Shown here: positions 7,801 to 13,335 of the stretch, one piece after another
Numbering within the stretch: position 1 is the first letter of the stretch
Layout of the letters: each line of letters starts with the position of its first letter
The notes under the pieces: generated by a model
Database searches by the model: none
The model's input: the letters and a program-made list of their open reading frames with translations, nothing else
Told to the model about the DNA's origin: nothing
From: JBCBST01 sp039819115
GTDB taxonomy: Bacteria > Bacteroidota > Rhodothermia > Balneolales > Balneolaceae
DNA length: 17,209 nt
Direction: 5' to 3'
Assembly (NCBI GenBank): GCA_039819115.1
Contig: JBCBST010000065.1
Location: 1-17,209, forward strand
Translations under genes and position numbers: made by a program

Positions 7801-8181
7801 GTCGTCGGTTAACTGCCCGGACAGTTCAAACTGAAGTCCGCTCTCCAACGCAAAATCCTGGTTACTCCCTACTATAATTCCACGACTTAGACTTCCATTT
7901 TGGGTCAGGTCGGTATCATCAAAAACTGAACCACCGGATTGCCGACTGGTCAGGGCCTGGTAAACTGAATCCGGTTTGTTTTCATACAACGCTCGGTTAT
8001 AACTGGGAAGAGGTAAAGAGCGCACTACCCGTTGAAATGGAAATGGTAATTCTTTGTAGAGCAAGGTTACCGATATGGAATCTCCGAAGGCATTAAACCA
8101 TGCGGTTGTTGGTGTCCAGGTCCCTTCCAGGTAATCATAGATCCAGTAGTCGGAAGAAAGGGTATCTGCCCGATGCACCAC
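4861..8181 (-). CDS. Large predicted outer-membrane beta-barrel protein of unknown function (SprA-like motifs)
   Basis: The protein has 1106 residues from the first usable start, a GTG at 8179-8181. It is rich in Gln, Asn, Ser, Thr and Arg with long alternating polar/hydrophobic strands and ends in VKMVVSAIF, a typical C-terminal beta-strand with terminal Phe recognised by the BAM machinery. An N-terminal conserved-looking block (about 96-175) includes NGSLSRGIIVGSN, IPIQPDGTTQNIREFDQVYI and EMGDVDVN; later come EWVGTGQGEYEPFRELPAP (about 424-442) and an EF-hand-like loop DINEDGVQQLDEF (791-803). From memory, such blocks occur in large FCB-group surface proteins related to the type IX translocon SprA, which is about twice as long. 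I infer an outer-membrane barrel, with a role in export or surface assembly only a guess. The frame continues upstream into a signal peptide (8182-8364), so the true N-terminus is probably about 59 residues longer. No SD precedes the GTG. Confidence 0.8.
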   Translation of the reverse strand: MVHRADTLSSDYWIYDYLEGTWTPTTAWFNAFGDSISVTLLYKELPFPFQRVVRSLPLPSYNRALYENKPDSVYQALTSRQSGGSVFDDTDLTQNGSLSRGIIVGSNQDFALESGLQFELSGQLTDDLTISASLTDASIPIQPDGTTQNIREFDQVYIRLQSSKTRVEMGDVDVNLNTTEFARLNRRLQGASARTQSDYGDFGGSISVARGLFRIQNFQGQDGFQGPYRLTGGQGEEFILVVAATERVYINGQRVTRGADNEYTIDYGLGEITFTSNVLILDETRIVVEYEYIDQNFNRTLITAQAGEQFADGAVTLGATFIRQADGDELLSQQTLTESDIEVLRNAGDNIESAIVSGARLATEDERNQLVLYARLDTVEQGQTIQIFRHLPGDPRAVFTVSFSNVGEGQGSYNRIGGAVNGLLYEWVGTGQGEYEPFRELPAPIEQQMIALNGNARLTQNVEVFGELAASQFDRNRFSSLDDGNNNDLAYIGGIRINQLKTRLGEVGFSARRRFSGSQFEFFERTRDIEFDRVWNINRPFTGEEAINESQLSLTTARGASITSSIGSVQRDGYEGFRQSVGVTTTSEEAVQITYNQDWVQTDDELLTQNGNWFRHLGTVKKSVTVQQSTWSPYLSFWQEDRRERNSDTDSLLGVSERFFELGPGIETQFRTLNVNASVVYRSEDRVLQGKLQDHATAIEQRYAVTFQPSSRLQNQSEVRIRTKEFTDAFVAAGQGVNQQGLFLKSITNYQTKTDAWSGQLFYEANTQRQALLQETFIEVSPEIGQYIWDDINEDGVQQLDEFFPELTPNEGTFIRQFLPSDELLPVINLNARFRNEIAPFELFSMLSSSPVLRGIRIRSNINIQENSTTTRLEEVYFLRLQSFRGSQTIQGRIFWEKELDVLNGWGQGDLILLFNQNRGLNQRSSETIRSFNQQLELTSRYNLTSRSDVSIRTASAISQSNSNQLQNRNFNIRSFSVEPAYSVTVNRSWRASTSLSITRNTDRVPIEDVTGTILKWATNHQAFLWKKFQTNARLEVRSTNLDGASSAFGAFELTDGQGEGTNGLWSVSSSYRLSNKIRLTFNYDGRTVQDRPALHTVKMVVSAIF

Positions 8182-8364
8182 CCGTATCGATGATTCCGTA
8201 ACCCATTGTCCGATAAAATAGGTGGTATCTCGCTCTACCGAGTCTATATATAAGGACTGAGAAACCGGAGTTTGGGCTTGAACGGGTGCCTGAAATAGGT
8301 TGGAACATCCTATCAGAATGAGAAGAAAGCACCCGTAGATTAGTTGCCTAGAAACCAGATTCTG
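8182..8364 (-). other. In-frame N-terminal extension encoding a signal peptide, without a standard start codon
   Basis: Reading upstream of the GTG in the same frame, 61 sense codons follow before a TGA at 8365-8367. They encode R-Q-L-I-Y-G-C-F-L-L-I-L-I-G-C and then FQAPVQAQTPVSQ: a basic residue, a hydrophobic core, a lipobox-like L-I-G-C and a signal-peptidase-I-like site after VQA. No ATG, GTG or TTG is in frame. The best in-frame near-start is CTG at 8356-8358, which would give M-V-S-R-Q-L-I-Y at the N-terminus. Alternatively a one-base indel near 8355-8358 would connect the frame to a TTG at 8366-8368. The signal peptide makes sense only if the extension is translated, as expected for an outer-membrane protein. 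Confidence 0.65.
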
Positions 8365-8389
8365 TCAATTGTTGATAATTTCAAGCTGA

Positions 8390-8411
8390 ACGCTCAGGAA
8401 CTCCTGAACGT
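8390..8411 (-). other. 22-base imperfect palindrome (hairpin) between dsbD and the outer-membrane gene
   Basis: The minus strand can fold ACGUUCAGG / CCUGAGCGU, a 9-bp stem with one G-U wobble and an AGUU loop. It begins 39 bases after the dsbD stop and precedes the start region of the large outer-membrane gene. The wobble pairs only in the minus-strand RNA; on the other strand it is a C-A mismatch. No real U-tract follows, so it may be a weak terminator, an mRNA 3'-end stabiliser or an operator-like site. Confidence 0.4.
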
Positions 8412-8450
8412 ATGGAAAACCCGCCAGAAATTAAATGGATGATGCCTCGA

Positions 8451-10343
8451 TCAGCTACGAGCCGACGTATAGGCATCAAGTCCGCGTTGAAGGAAACGTT
8501 CGAATTCTTCTTGTTGTACATAGCCCAGCACCTGGTCAATGACCTGACCCGTACCCGAATCAACAATCACATACGTTGGCAACGCAACGTTACCCGTCAG
8601 CTTAAATTGAAACTGCTGATTGGCCTGGGCATCTGCTCCCCCATCGGTATACAACCGAACCAGTTCCATTTGTGCGAATAATTCCTGGACTTCAGGAGTT
8701 GGAAATACATTGGTTTCCATAGCGCGGCAGTTGGTACAGGTGTAGCCGGTAAAATCGAGAAAAACAGGCTTATTATTGATCCGGGCGACCGATGTTGCTT
8801 CTTCGTAATTATCGTACCACCCATCGTCCAGGTCCGTTGAGGAAGACGAACCACCTGCCCCGATAGAAGCAACAATGCTCACATCTCCGCCCTGCCGTGG
8901 GGGGAGAAACGCATCCCAAATACCTAAGGATGCCCCTAATAGCCCGGGAATCAAGTAAAAACTGAACAATAAAAAAGGGATGGATAACAACATCCTGGAT
9001 GTAGCAATGCTTTCTGGCTTTTGCTCATGCTTTAGTGCAAACATACCCAGCATGTAGAACCCGGCCAGTAAGAAAATCACAATCCATAACGCAATAGCAA
9101 ATGGTCGGGTAACTAATCCCCATCCAAGCACTAAATCTACATTCGAGATAAACTTTATGGCTGCGGCAAGCTCAATAAAACCCAGTAGCACCTTTACGAT
9201 ATTCATCCAGGAGCCGCTTTTGGGAAGTGCGTTCATCCATTTCGGGAAAATGGCGAACAACACAAAGGGGCTGGCAAATGCAGTTGAAAACCCAATCATA
9301 CCAATGATCGGGTAAAACCACTCTCCCCCGGTTGTGGCAGCAAACACTCCTCCTACAAACGGTGCTGTACAGGAAAACGATACCGCTGCAATGGTCATGG
9401 CCATAAACAAAATCCCGGCGATTCCTCCTTTTTCATTACTCTTGGTGTTTAACCAGTTTGTAAGCTGATGAGGAAGTTGCAGTTCGTACATACCCAGTAA
9501 GCTAAATGCAAATGCAATAAGTACGGCCGCTATGAACACATTCACAATGGGATGTGCTGCGAAGTTCTGTGCTCCTGATACCCCAAAAACAGCTGCAAGT
9601 AAAACCCCTAAAAGAGTAAATGTGGCCACAATGGCAAACCCAAACAACAGGGCCTGGCCGACTCCTTTCGATGAATCGTCATCTTTTGAGAAATAGGAAA
9701 CGGTAAGTGGAATCATCGGGAAAACGCAGGGAGTCAGTAACGCCGCAAACCCTGCAATGACAGCAATCCAGATAAAGCCGAAAAATCCCTCACTTCCCAA
9801 TGCAGCGCGATTACCCGTTGTATTGCTACTTATGGCTGCTTCAACAGGGTTCGGGGCATCGCCGGTAACACGGACGGATGCAATAATGGATTTCTTTTTT
9901 GGCGTCAAACACACGCGGTCATCACAGACCTGATAAAGAACTTCAATATCTATGATCTGTTCTCCCGTGCGCCCTGTTTTGATGGCCACCGGGATGGTGA
10001 ATGTAGCCTGCTTGGAGTGCCATCCCAACTCTGCTTCAAAATTAGGGTCGAACTCCACATCGGCCTCTGATTCGCTTAACTCGCCGGCAAACACAAAATT
10101 ACCGGAGATGGGGGTAAACGTTGTTGGGTATGGACCGGCATCGGGGTCGTTTAGAATAGAATAAAGATGCCATTTCCCCTCTATCTCAGCTTCGATAACC
10201 ACGTCGAAGACCGAACCGGCCTGTACTTCTTCGGGAATCTCGGTTACCGTAAATGATACGGGATCGGGTATTTGAGCAAATAAAAAAAATGGGGATAGCA
10301 TCGCCAGGATGATCCCCATTCCAAAACCTTTTAATAATTTCAT
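8451..10343 (-). CDS. dsbD: Thiol:disulfide interchange protein DsbD
   Basis: DsbD moves electrons from cytoplasmic thioredoxin across the inner membrane to keep periplasmic thiols reduced, for disulfide isomerisation and cytochrome c maturation. The 630 residues show all three modules: a signal peptide (about 1-23, ending LFA|Q); a periplasmic alpha domain with the cysteine pair C140/C145 (VCDDRVC); an eight-helix-type membrane domain (about 186-475) with C206 in LLTPCVFPM and C325 in SFSCTAPFVGG; and a thioredoxin-like gamma domain with C536-T-N-C539 in GYTCTNCRAME and a cis-proline region VALPTYVIV near 577-585. All six redox cysteines are present, so it should be active. It follows rplI by 26 bases with no SD and no terminator between, so it may be transcribed with the ribosomal genes. 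The stop is TGA at 8451-8453. Confidence 0.95.
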   Translation of the reverse strand: MKLLKGFGMGIILAMLSPFFLFAQIPDPVSFTVTEIPEEVQAGSVFDVVIEAEIEGKWHLYSILNDPDAGPYPTTFTPISGNFVFAGELSESEADVEFDPNFEAELGWHSKQATFTIPVAIKTGRTGEQIIDIEVLYQVCDDRVCLTPKKKSIIASVRVTGDAPNPVEAAISSNTTGNRAALGSEGFFGFIWIAVIAGFAALLTPCVFPMIPLTVSYFSKDDDSSKGVGQALLFGFAIVATFTLLGVLLAAVFGVSGAQNFAAHPIVNVFIAAVLIAFAFSLLGMYELQLPHQLTNWLNTKSNEKGGIAGILFMAMTIAAVSFSCTAPFVGGVFAATTGGEWFYPIIGMIGFSTAFASPFVLFAIFPKWMNALPKSGSWMNIVKVLLGFIELAAAIKFISNVDLVLGWGLVTRPFAIALWIVIFLLAGFYMLGMFALKHEQKPESIATSRMLLSIPFLLFSFYLIPGLLGASLGIWDAFLPPRQGGDVSIVASIGAGGSSSSTDLDDGWYDNYEEATSVARINNKPVFLDFTGYTCTNCRAMETNVFPTPEVQELFAQMELVRLYTDGGADAQANQQFQFKLTGNVALPTYVIVDSGTGQVIDQVLGYVQQEEFERFLQRGLDAYTSARS

Positions 10344-10369
10344 GATGTTGGCTTAGTTAATAATATGAC

Positions 10370-10816
10370 CTAGTCGGCTTTAACTACCCAGAACTTCACA
10401 ATTGGTTTAAGATCGCCTAGTAAGTTGACCGTCGCTGTGTACTCACCAAGCATTTTCACGTCCTCGTTGATTTCAATTTTTCTGCGATCAACAAAGAGAT
10501 CCTTTTCTTCTAGTGCTTCGGCTATCTGAGCGTTGGTAACTGTACCAAAAATCTTGTCGTCCTCACCGGTAGTTACGGGAATAGTAACTGGCGTAGACTC
10601 TAAAAGTTGTGCAAGATCTTTTGCTTCTTGTACGGTTAGCTCAGCTTTGATAGCTGCTTGCTTTTTCATTCGATCCAGTTCAGCAATCGCTCCTTTGGTT
10701 GCGAGTACGGCTTTACCTTGTGGAATCAGGAAGTTACGTCCGTAGCCATCCTTAACGTCAACAAGTTCGCCTGCAGCACCTAACTTTTCGATTGGTTCTC
10801 TAAGAATAAGTTTCAT
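10370..10816 (-). CDS. rplI: 50S ribosomal protein L9
   Basis: L9 binds domain V of 23S rRNA at the base of the L1 stalk and affects translational fidelity. At 148 residues it has the usual two-domain form. The N-terminal motif MKLILREPIEKLGAAGELVDV, the following DGYGRNFLIPQGKAVLAT and the long connecting helix (about 41-75) are diagnostic. The C-terminal rRNA-binding domain (about 80-148) contains the TNAQIAEAL segment. Start choice is supported by an AAGGAG SD 6 bases upstream that overlaps the stop codon of rpsR, so translation is probably coupled. It is the third gene of the rpsF-rpsR-rplI set common in bacteria. Confidence 0.97.
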   Translation of the reverse strand: MKLILREPIEKLGAAGELVDVKDGYGRNFLIPQGKAVLATKGAIAELDRMKKQAAIKAELTVQEAKDLAQLLESTPVTIPVTTGEDDKIFGTVTNAQIAEALEEKDLFVDRRKIEINEDVKMLGEYTATVNLLGDLKPIVKFWVVKAD

Positions 10817-10822
10817 TGGGGT

Positions 10823-10828
10823 CTCCTT
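10823..10828 (-). promoter_or_regulatory. rplI Shine-Dalgarno overlapping the rpsR stop codon
   Basis: The minus strand reads TAAGGAG: the TAA stop of rpsR (10827-10829) shares two bases with the AAGGAG SD of rplI, which stands 6 bases before the rplI ATG. Ribosomes finishing S18 therefore end on the L9 initiation site, which suggests translational coupling. Confidence 0.75.
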
Positions 10829-11078
10829 ATCTCAGATTTTCAGCTACATACGGCATCAGGGAAAGAAAACGAGCGCGCTTGATGGCGGTTGTCAACTGTC
10901 GCTGATGTTTTGCACTGGTTCCGGTTACACGACGGGGAAGTATTTTACCCTGGTCGTTTGTAAAACGCTTAAGCGTATCTACATCTTTGTAGTCAATATA
11001 TTCTACACCAGCTTTAGTGAATTTACACTGCTTGACTTTGCGCTGGCCTTTTTTGGGGTGTGATGGATTCTTAATCAT
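10827..11078 (-). CDS. rpsR: 30S ribosomal protein S18
   Basis: S18 pairs with S6 on the platform of the small subunit. The 83 residues contain the conserved core YIDYKDVDTLKRFTNDQGKI followed by LPRRVTGTSAKHQRQLT and IKRARFLSLMPY, all diagnostic. The N-terminus is basic (KKGQRKVKQCKF) with a single cysteine, so the multi-cysteine zinc-binding form of some S18 proteins is not present. An AAGGA SD lies 9 bases before the ATG, 19 bases after the rpsF stop. There is no ssb gene between rpsF and rpsR, unlike the order in many Firmicutes and Proteobacteria. Confidence 0.97.
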   Translation of the reverse strand: MIKNPSHPKKGQRKVKQCKFTKAGVEYIDYKDVDTLKRFTNDQGKILPRRVTGTSAKHQRQLTTAIKRARFLSLMPYVAENLR

Positions 11079-11097
11079 GATTCAGTTCCTTAATCGC

Positions 11098-11472
11098 TTA
11101 CTTTTCCTCGGCTTCTTCAGGTACTGCAAAAATGTCGATCACTTCGTTTTTGCGTTGCAACTCGCGGTGTCGAAGCATTTTTGCATCGTATTTCAGGGTC
11201 AGGTATCGCATGATATTATCGTCGATACGCATGGCTCGCTCATAGGCAGAAATGGCCTCGGCAGGAGCAGTGAAATACATGTTTACATAGTATCCGCTGC
11301 CTTTTTTATCCATCTCGTATTCGAACTGGCGTAAGCCCCATTCGTCTACTTCTTCTATTTCGCAACCGTTAGTTTCGAGTAACGCGCTAATGCGCTCTAC
11401 AACGGTCTTGAACTGATCATCTTCCAGAACAGGATTGATGATATACGTGAGTTCGTAATAACTTTTACTCAT
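11098..11472 (-). CDS. rpsF: 30S ribosomal protein S6
   Basis: S6 forms a heterodimer with S18 and binds the central domain of 16S rRNA. The 124 residues begin with the family signature YYELTYIINPVLEDDQF, contain the segment GLRQFEYEMDKKGSGYYVNM near the middle and VMRYLTLKY-like IMRYLTLKYD at about 88-97, and end in an acidic Glu-rich tail, usual for the family. It is the first gene of the rpsF-rpsR-rplI set. The ATG has no SD, as is common in Bacteroidota relatives. The 5' leader has a Bacteroidota-type promoter and a hairpin; in other bacteria the S6:S18 complex represses its own mRNA through a leader structure. Confidence 0.97.
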   Translation of the reverse strand: MSKSYYELTYIINPVLEDDQFKTVVERISALLETNGCEIEEVDEWGLRQFEYEMDKKGSGYYVNMYFTAPAEAISAYERAMRIDDNIMRYLTLKYDAKMLRHRELQRKNEVIDIFAVPEEAEEK

Positions 11473-11508
11473 TGATATGGGTTTCTTTGGTTGTCTTCGT
11501 TCAGAAAA

Positions 11509-11540
11509 CAGTCGCCCTGCACACTTTGTGCGAACGACAG
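11509..11540 (-). promoter_or_regulatory. Hairpin in the rpsF leader (possible S6:S18 autoregulatory element)
   Basis: In the minus-strand RNA, GCACA pairs with UGUGC around an AAG loop. A lower helix, CUGUCG with CGACUG (one U-U mismatch), flanks an asymmetric internal loop of UUC opposite AGGG. The element sits at the predicted 5' end of the rpsF mRNA, about 36 bases before the ATG. S6:S18-binding leaders are known in several phyla, but I do not see the CCG bulge described for that motif, so the function is a guess from position and shape. Confidence 0.35.
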
Positions 11541-11545
11541 AACAG

Positions 11546-11577
11546 TAAAATTAAAGTTTTTCGGGCTGTTTTACAAC
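11546..11577 (-). promoter_or_regulatory. Candidate promoter for rpsF-rpsR-rplI
   Basis: The minus strand has GTTG (11574-11577), a 20-base spacer and TAATTTTA (11546-11553), close to the Bacteroidota pattern TTTG / TAnnTTTG. It lies immediately after the nuoN stop and would start transcription near 11539, at the foot of the leader hairpin. This implies that the ribosomal genes are a separate unit from the complex I genes upstream. Confidence 0.4.
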
Positions 11578-11581
11578 GTCA

Positions 11582-13045
11582 TTATCGATTGATAATACTC
11601 ATGCCTTCAATAGCACCAAATGATCCCAGCAGATCCATTAACCCACCGGATGGGAGTACAGGCTCAATACCATAATACACCGTGAGAAGTGCCAGAATGG
11701 CTAACGCCCCTTGGGTAAGAATAGAGGGCGACATCAAATCAGTTGATTTATGTTCTTCCCGGAAGTACAGATAGACCATAACCCGAAGGTAGTAGTATAC
11801 ACTTGCGGCACTGGCCAAAACTCCGATAATGGAAAGTGTAATCAGATCAGCGTTAATCGCAGCTGCAAACACATAATACTTACCAACAAAGCCTACAAAT
11901 GGGGGAATGCCGGCCAATGAAAAAAGGAATATGGATAACATGATACCCATCAAAGGCTTTTTATATCCTAATCCAGCCATGTTGTGAACATCGGAAAAGT
12001 CCAATCCTTTATGACGCTCATAGTAAGCGATGACTCCGAAAGCGCCAACGTTCATAATGGTATAGGCGAACAGGTAGAATAATACCGCGCTATATCCCTC
12101 GGCCGAGCCCGCAGATAATCCAACTAAAGCATATCCGGCATGAGCCACACTGGAATAAGCAAGCATCCGCTTCATATTGTCCTGAACCAGGGCAATGATA
12201 TTGCCGAAGATCATGGTAATGATAGCGATTAATGAGAGCACAGATTGCCATTCCATGCCTTCAATACTTGGTAGCGACCGTGAAAGAACCAGGATAAAAG
12301 CGACAAAAGTAGCTGCTTTCGATGCCGTTGCAAAATATGCTGTAAGCGTGGTGGGTGTCCCCTGGTACACATCCGGAGTCCACATATGAAAGGGAACTGC
12401 CGAAATTTTAAAAAGAAAACCAACCAGAAGAAGTGCAGCACCGGCAAGGAACAGAACATCAGTACTCGCAGAAGCACCAATGATCTCAAGATTGGTAGAG
12501 CCTGTTGCCCCGTATAATAACGCAGAGCCGTATAACAGGAACCCGGTAGAAAACGCACCCAGCAGGAAATATTTAAGCGCAGCCTCGGCTCCGGATTTCT
12601 CATCCTTAACCAGCCCAGCCATTACGTATAAACAAATCGACATGGTTTCCAGCCCGACAAAAAGAGTAATCAGGTCGTTAGCGCCCGCCAGACAAAGCAT
12701 TCCACTGGTAGCAAAAAGAATCAGGGCATACACTTCACCATAATGGTGATTTATACTTTTAAGGTACTCTTCTGAAAGAAACACACAAAATAATGCGCCC
12801 GTCAAAATGATTACCCCACCAAATGCGGCAGAACCACCGTATACGAGCATCCCGGAAAATGCAATTCCTGCTTCCCCGCCCATGGCCTGAATTCCAAAAA
12901 AGAGCGATACCAGTAAGGATAGAGAAGTAACCCAGAAAACAGATGGACTATCTTTTCTTAACGATTCAATTACGATAACGATAAGCCCCGCAACGCCCGT
13001 AATAACGCCTGGTAAAAATGCTTGTATATCTCCGAGGTAATCCAT
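11582..13045 (-). CDS. nuoN: NADH-quinone oxidoreductase subunit N (complex I)
   Basis: NuoN is one of three antiporter-like subunits in the membrane arm of complex I and forms a proton channel near NuoA/J/K. The 487 residues form about 14 hydrophobic helices. Channel residues are in place: E133 in FVGLETMSICLYVM (E. coli E133), K158 in AALKYFLLGAFSTG (E. coli K158), K213 in FKISAVPFHMWTPDVYQG, and K243 in FATASKAATF. The HMWTPDVYQG signature separates NuoN from NuoL and NuoM. The ATG lies 8 bases after the phhB stop, so the two genes are co-transcribed and perhaps coupled; no SD is close to the start. It is the last gene of this complex I cluster. Confidence 0.96.
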   Translation of the reverse strand: MDYLGDIQAFLPGVITGVAGLIVIVIESLRKDSPSVFWVTSLSLLVSLFFGIQAMGGEAGIAFSGMLVYGGSAAFGGVIILTGALFCVFLSEEYLKSINHHYGEVYALILFATSGMLCLAGANDLITLFVGLETMSICLYVMAGLVKDEKSGAEAALKYFLLGAFSTGFLLYGSALLYGATGSTNLEIIGASASTDVLFLAGAALLLVGFLFKISAVPFHMWTPDVYQGTPTTLTAYFATASKAATFVAFILVLSRSLPSIEGMEWQSVLSLIAIITMIFGNIIALVQDNMKRMLAYSSVAHAGYALVGLSAGSAEGYSAVLFYLFAYTIMNVGAFGVIAYYERHKGLDFSDVHNMAGLGYKKPLMGIMLSIFLFSLAGIPPFVGFVGKYYVFAAAINADLITLSIIGVLASAASVYYYLRVMVYLYFREEHKSTDLMSPSILTQGALAILALLTVYYGIEPVLPSGGLMDLLGSFGAIEGMSIINR

Positions 13046-13053
13046 GATAAAGG

Positions 13054-13335
13054 TTAGAACAACTCCTCGATGGCTCGTGCCATGTCGATATCGGTTTGGG
13101 TTACTTTATTGCCCGCATCATGCGTTTGTAAGCTGATCACCACTTTATTGTACACATTAAAAATCTCGGGATGATGTCCTTTCTGTTCTGCTACAAGTCC
13201 TACCTGGACAATAAATCCCAGCGCTTCCTTGAAATGTTTGAACTCATATCCGCAGGTGATCATATCTTCATCATGATCCCATCCATCCAGATCGGTTAAT
13301 GCTTCGTTTATCGCTTGTTCTGAGAGGGCTTCCAT
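13054..13335 (-). CDS. phhB: Pterin-4a-carbinolamine dehydratase (PCD/DCoH family)
   Basis: PCD dehydrates 4a-hydroxytetrahydropterin, recycling the cofactor of aromatic amino acid hydroxylases. The 93 residues cover the whole fold: the DGWD segment (17-20), YEFKHFKEALGFI (30-42), and the active-site signature with adjacent H54-H55-P56 in EQKGHHPEIFNVYNKV, H72 in LQTHDAGNKVT, and D82. These match the catalytic His61, His62 and His79 of the rat enzyme in order and spacing. The ATG overlaps the nuoM stop by one base (TAATG) and nuoN follows after 8 bases, so the gene is embedded in a complex I transcript. I recall a pcd gene being reported among the complex I genes of Rhodothermus marinus. No aromatic hydroxylase is in the window, so its substrate here is open. 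Confidence 0.9.
   Translation of the reverse strand: MEALSEQAINEALTDLDGWDHDEDMITCGYEFKHFKEALGFIVQVGLVAEQKGHHPEIFNVYNKVVISLQTHDAGNKVTQTDIDMARAIEELF

Noticed and set aside
8135..8332. 65-codon frame overlapping the start region of the outer-membrane gene
   Set aside because: It starts with GTG in another frame and lacks hydrophobic or family features, whereas the alternative frame encodes a clear signal peptide continuous with the barrel protein.
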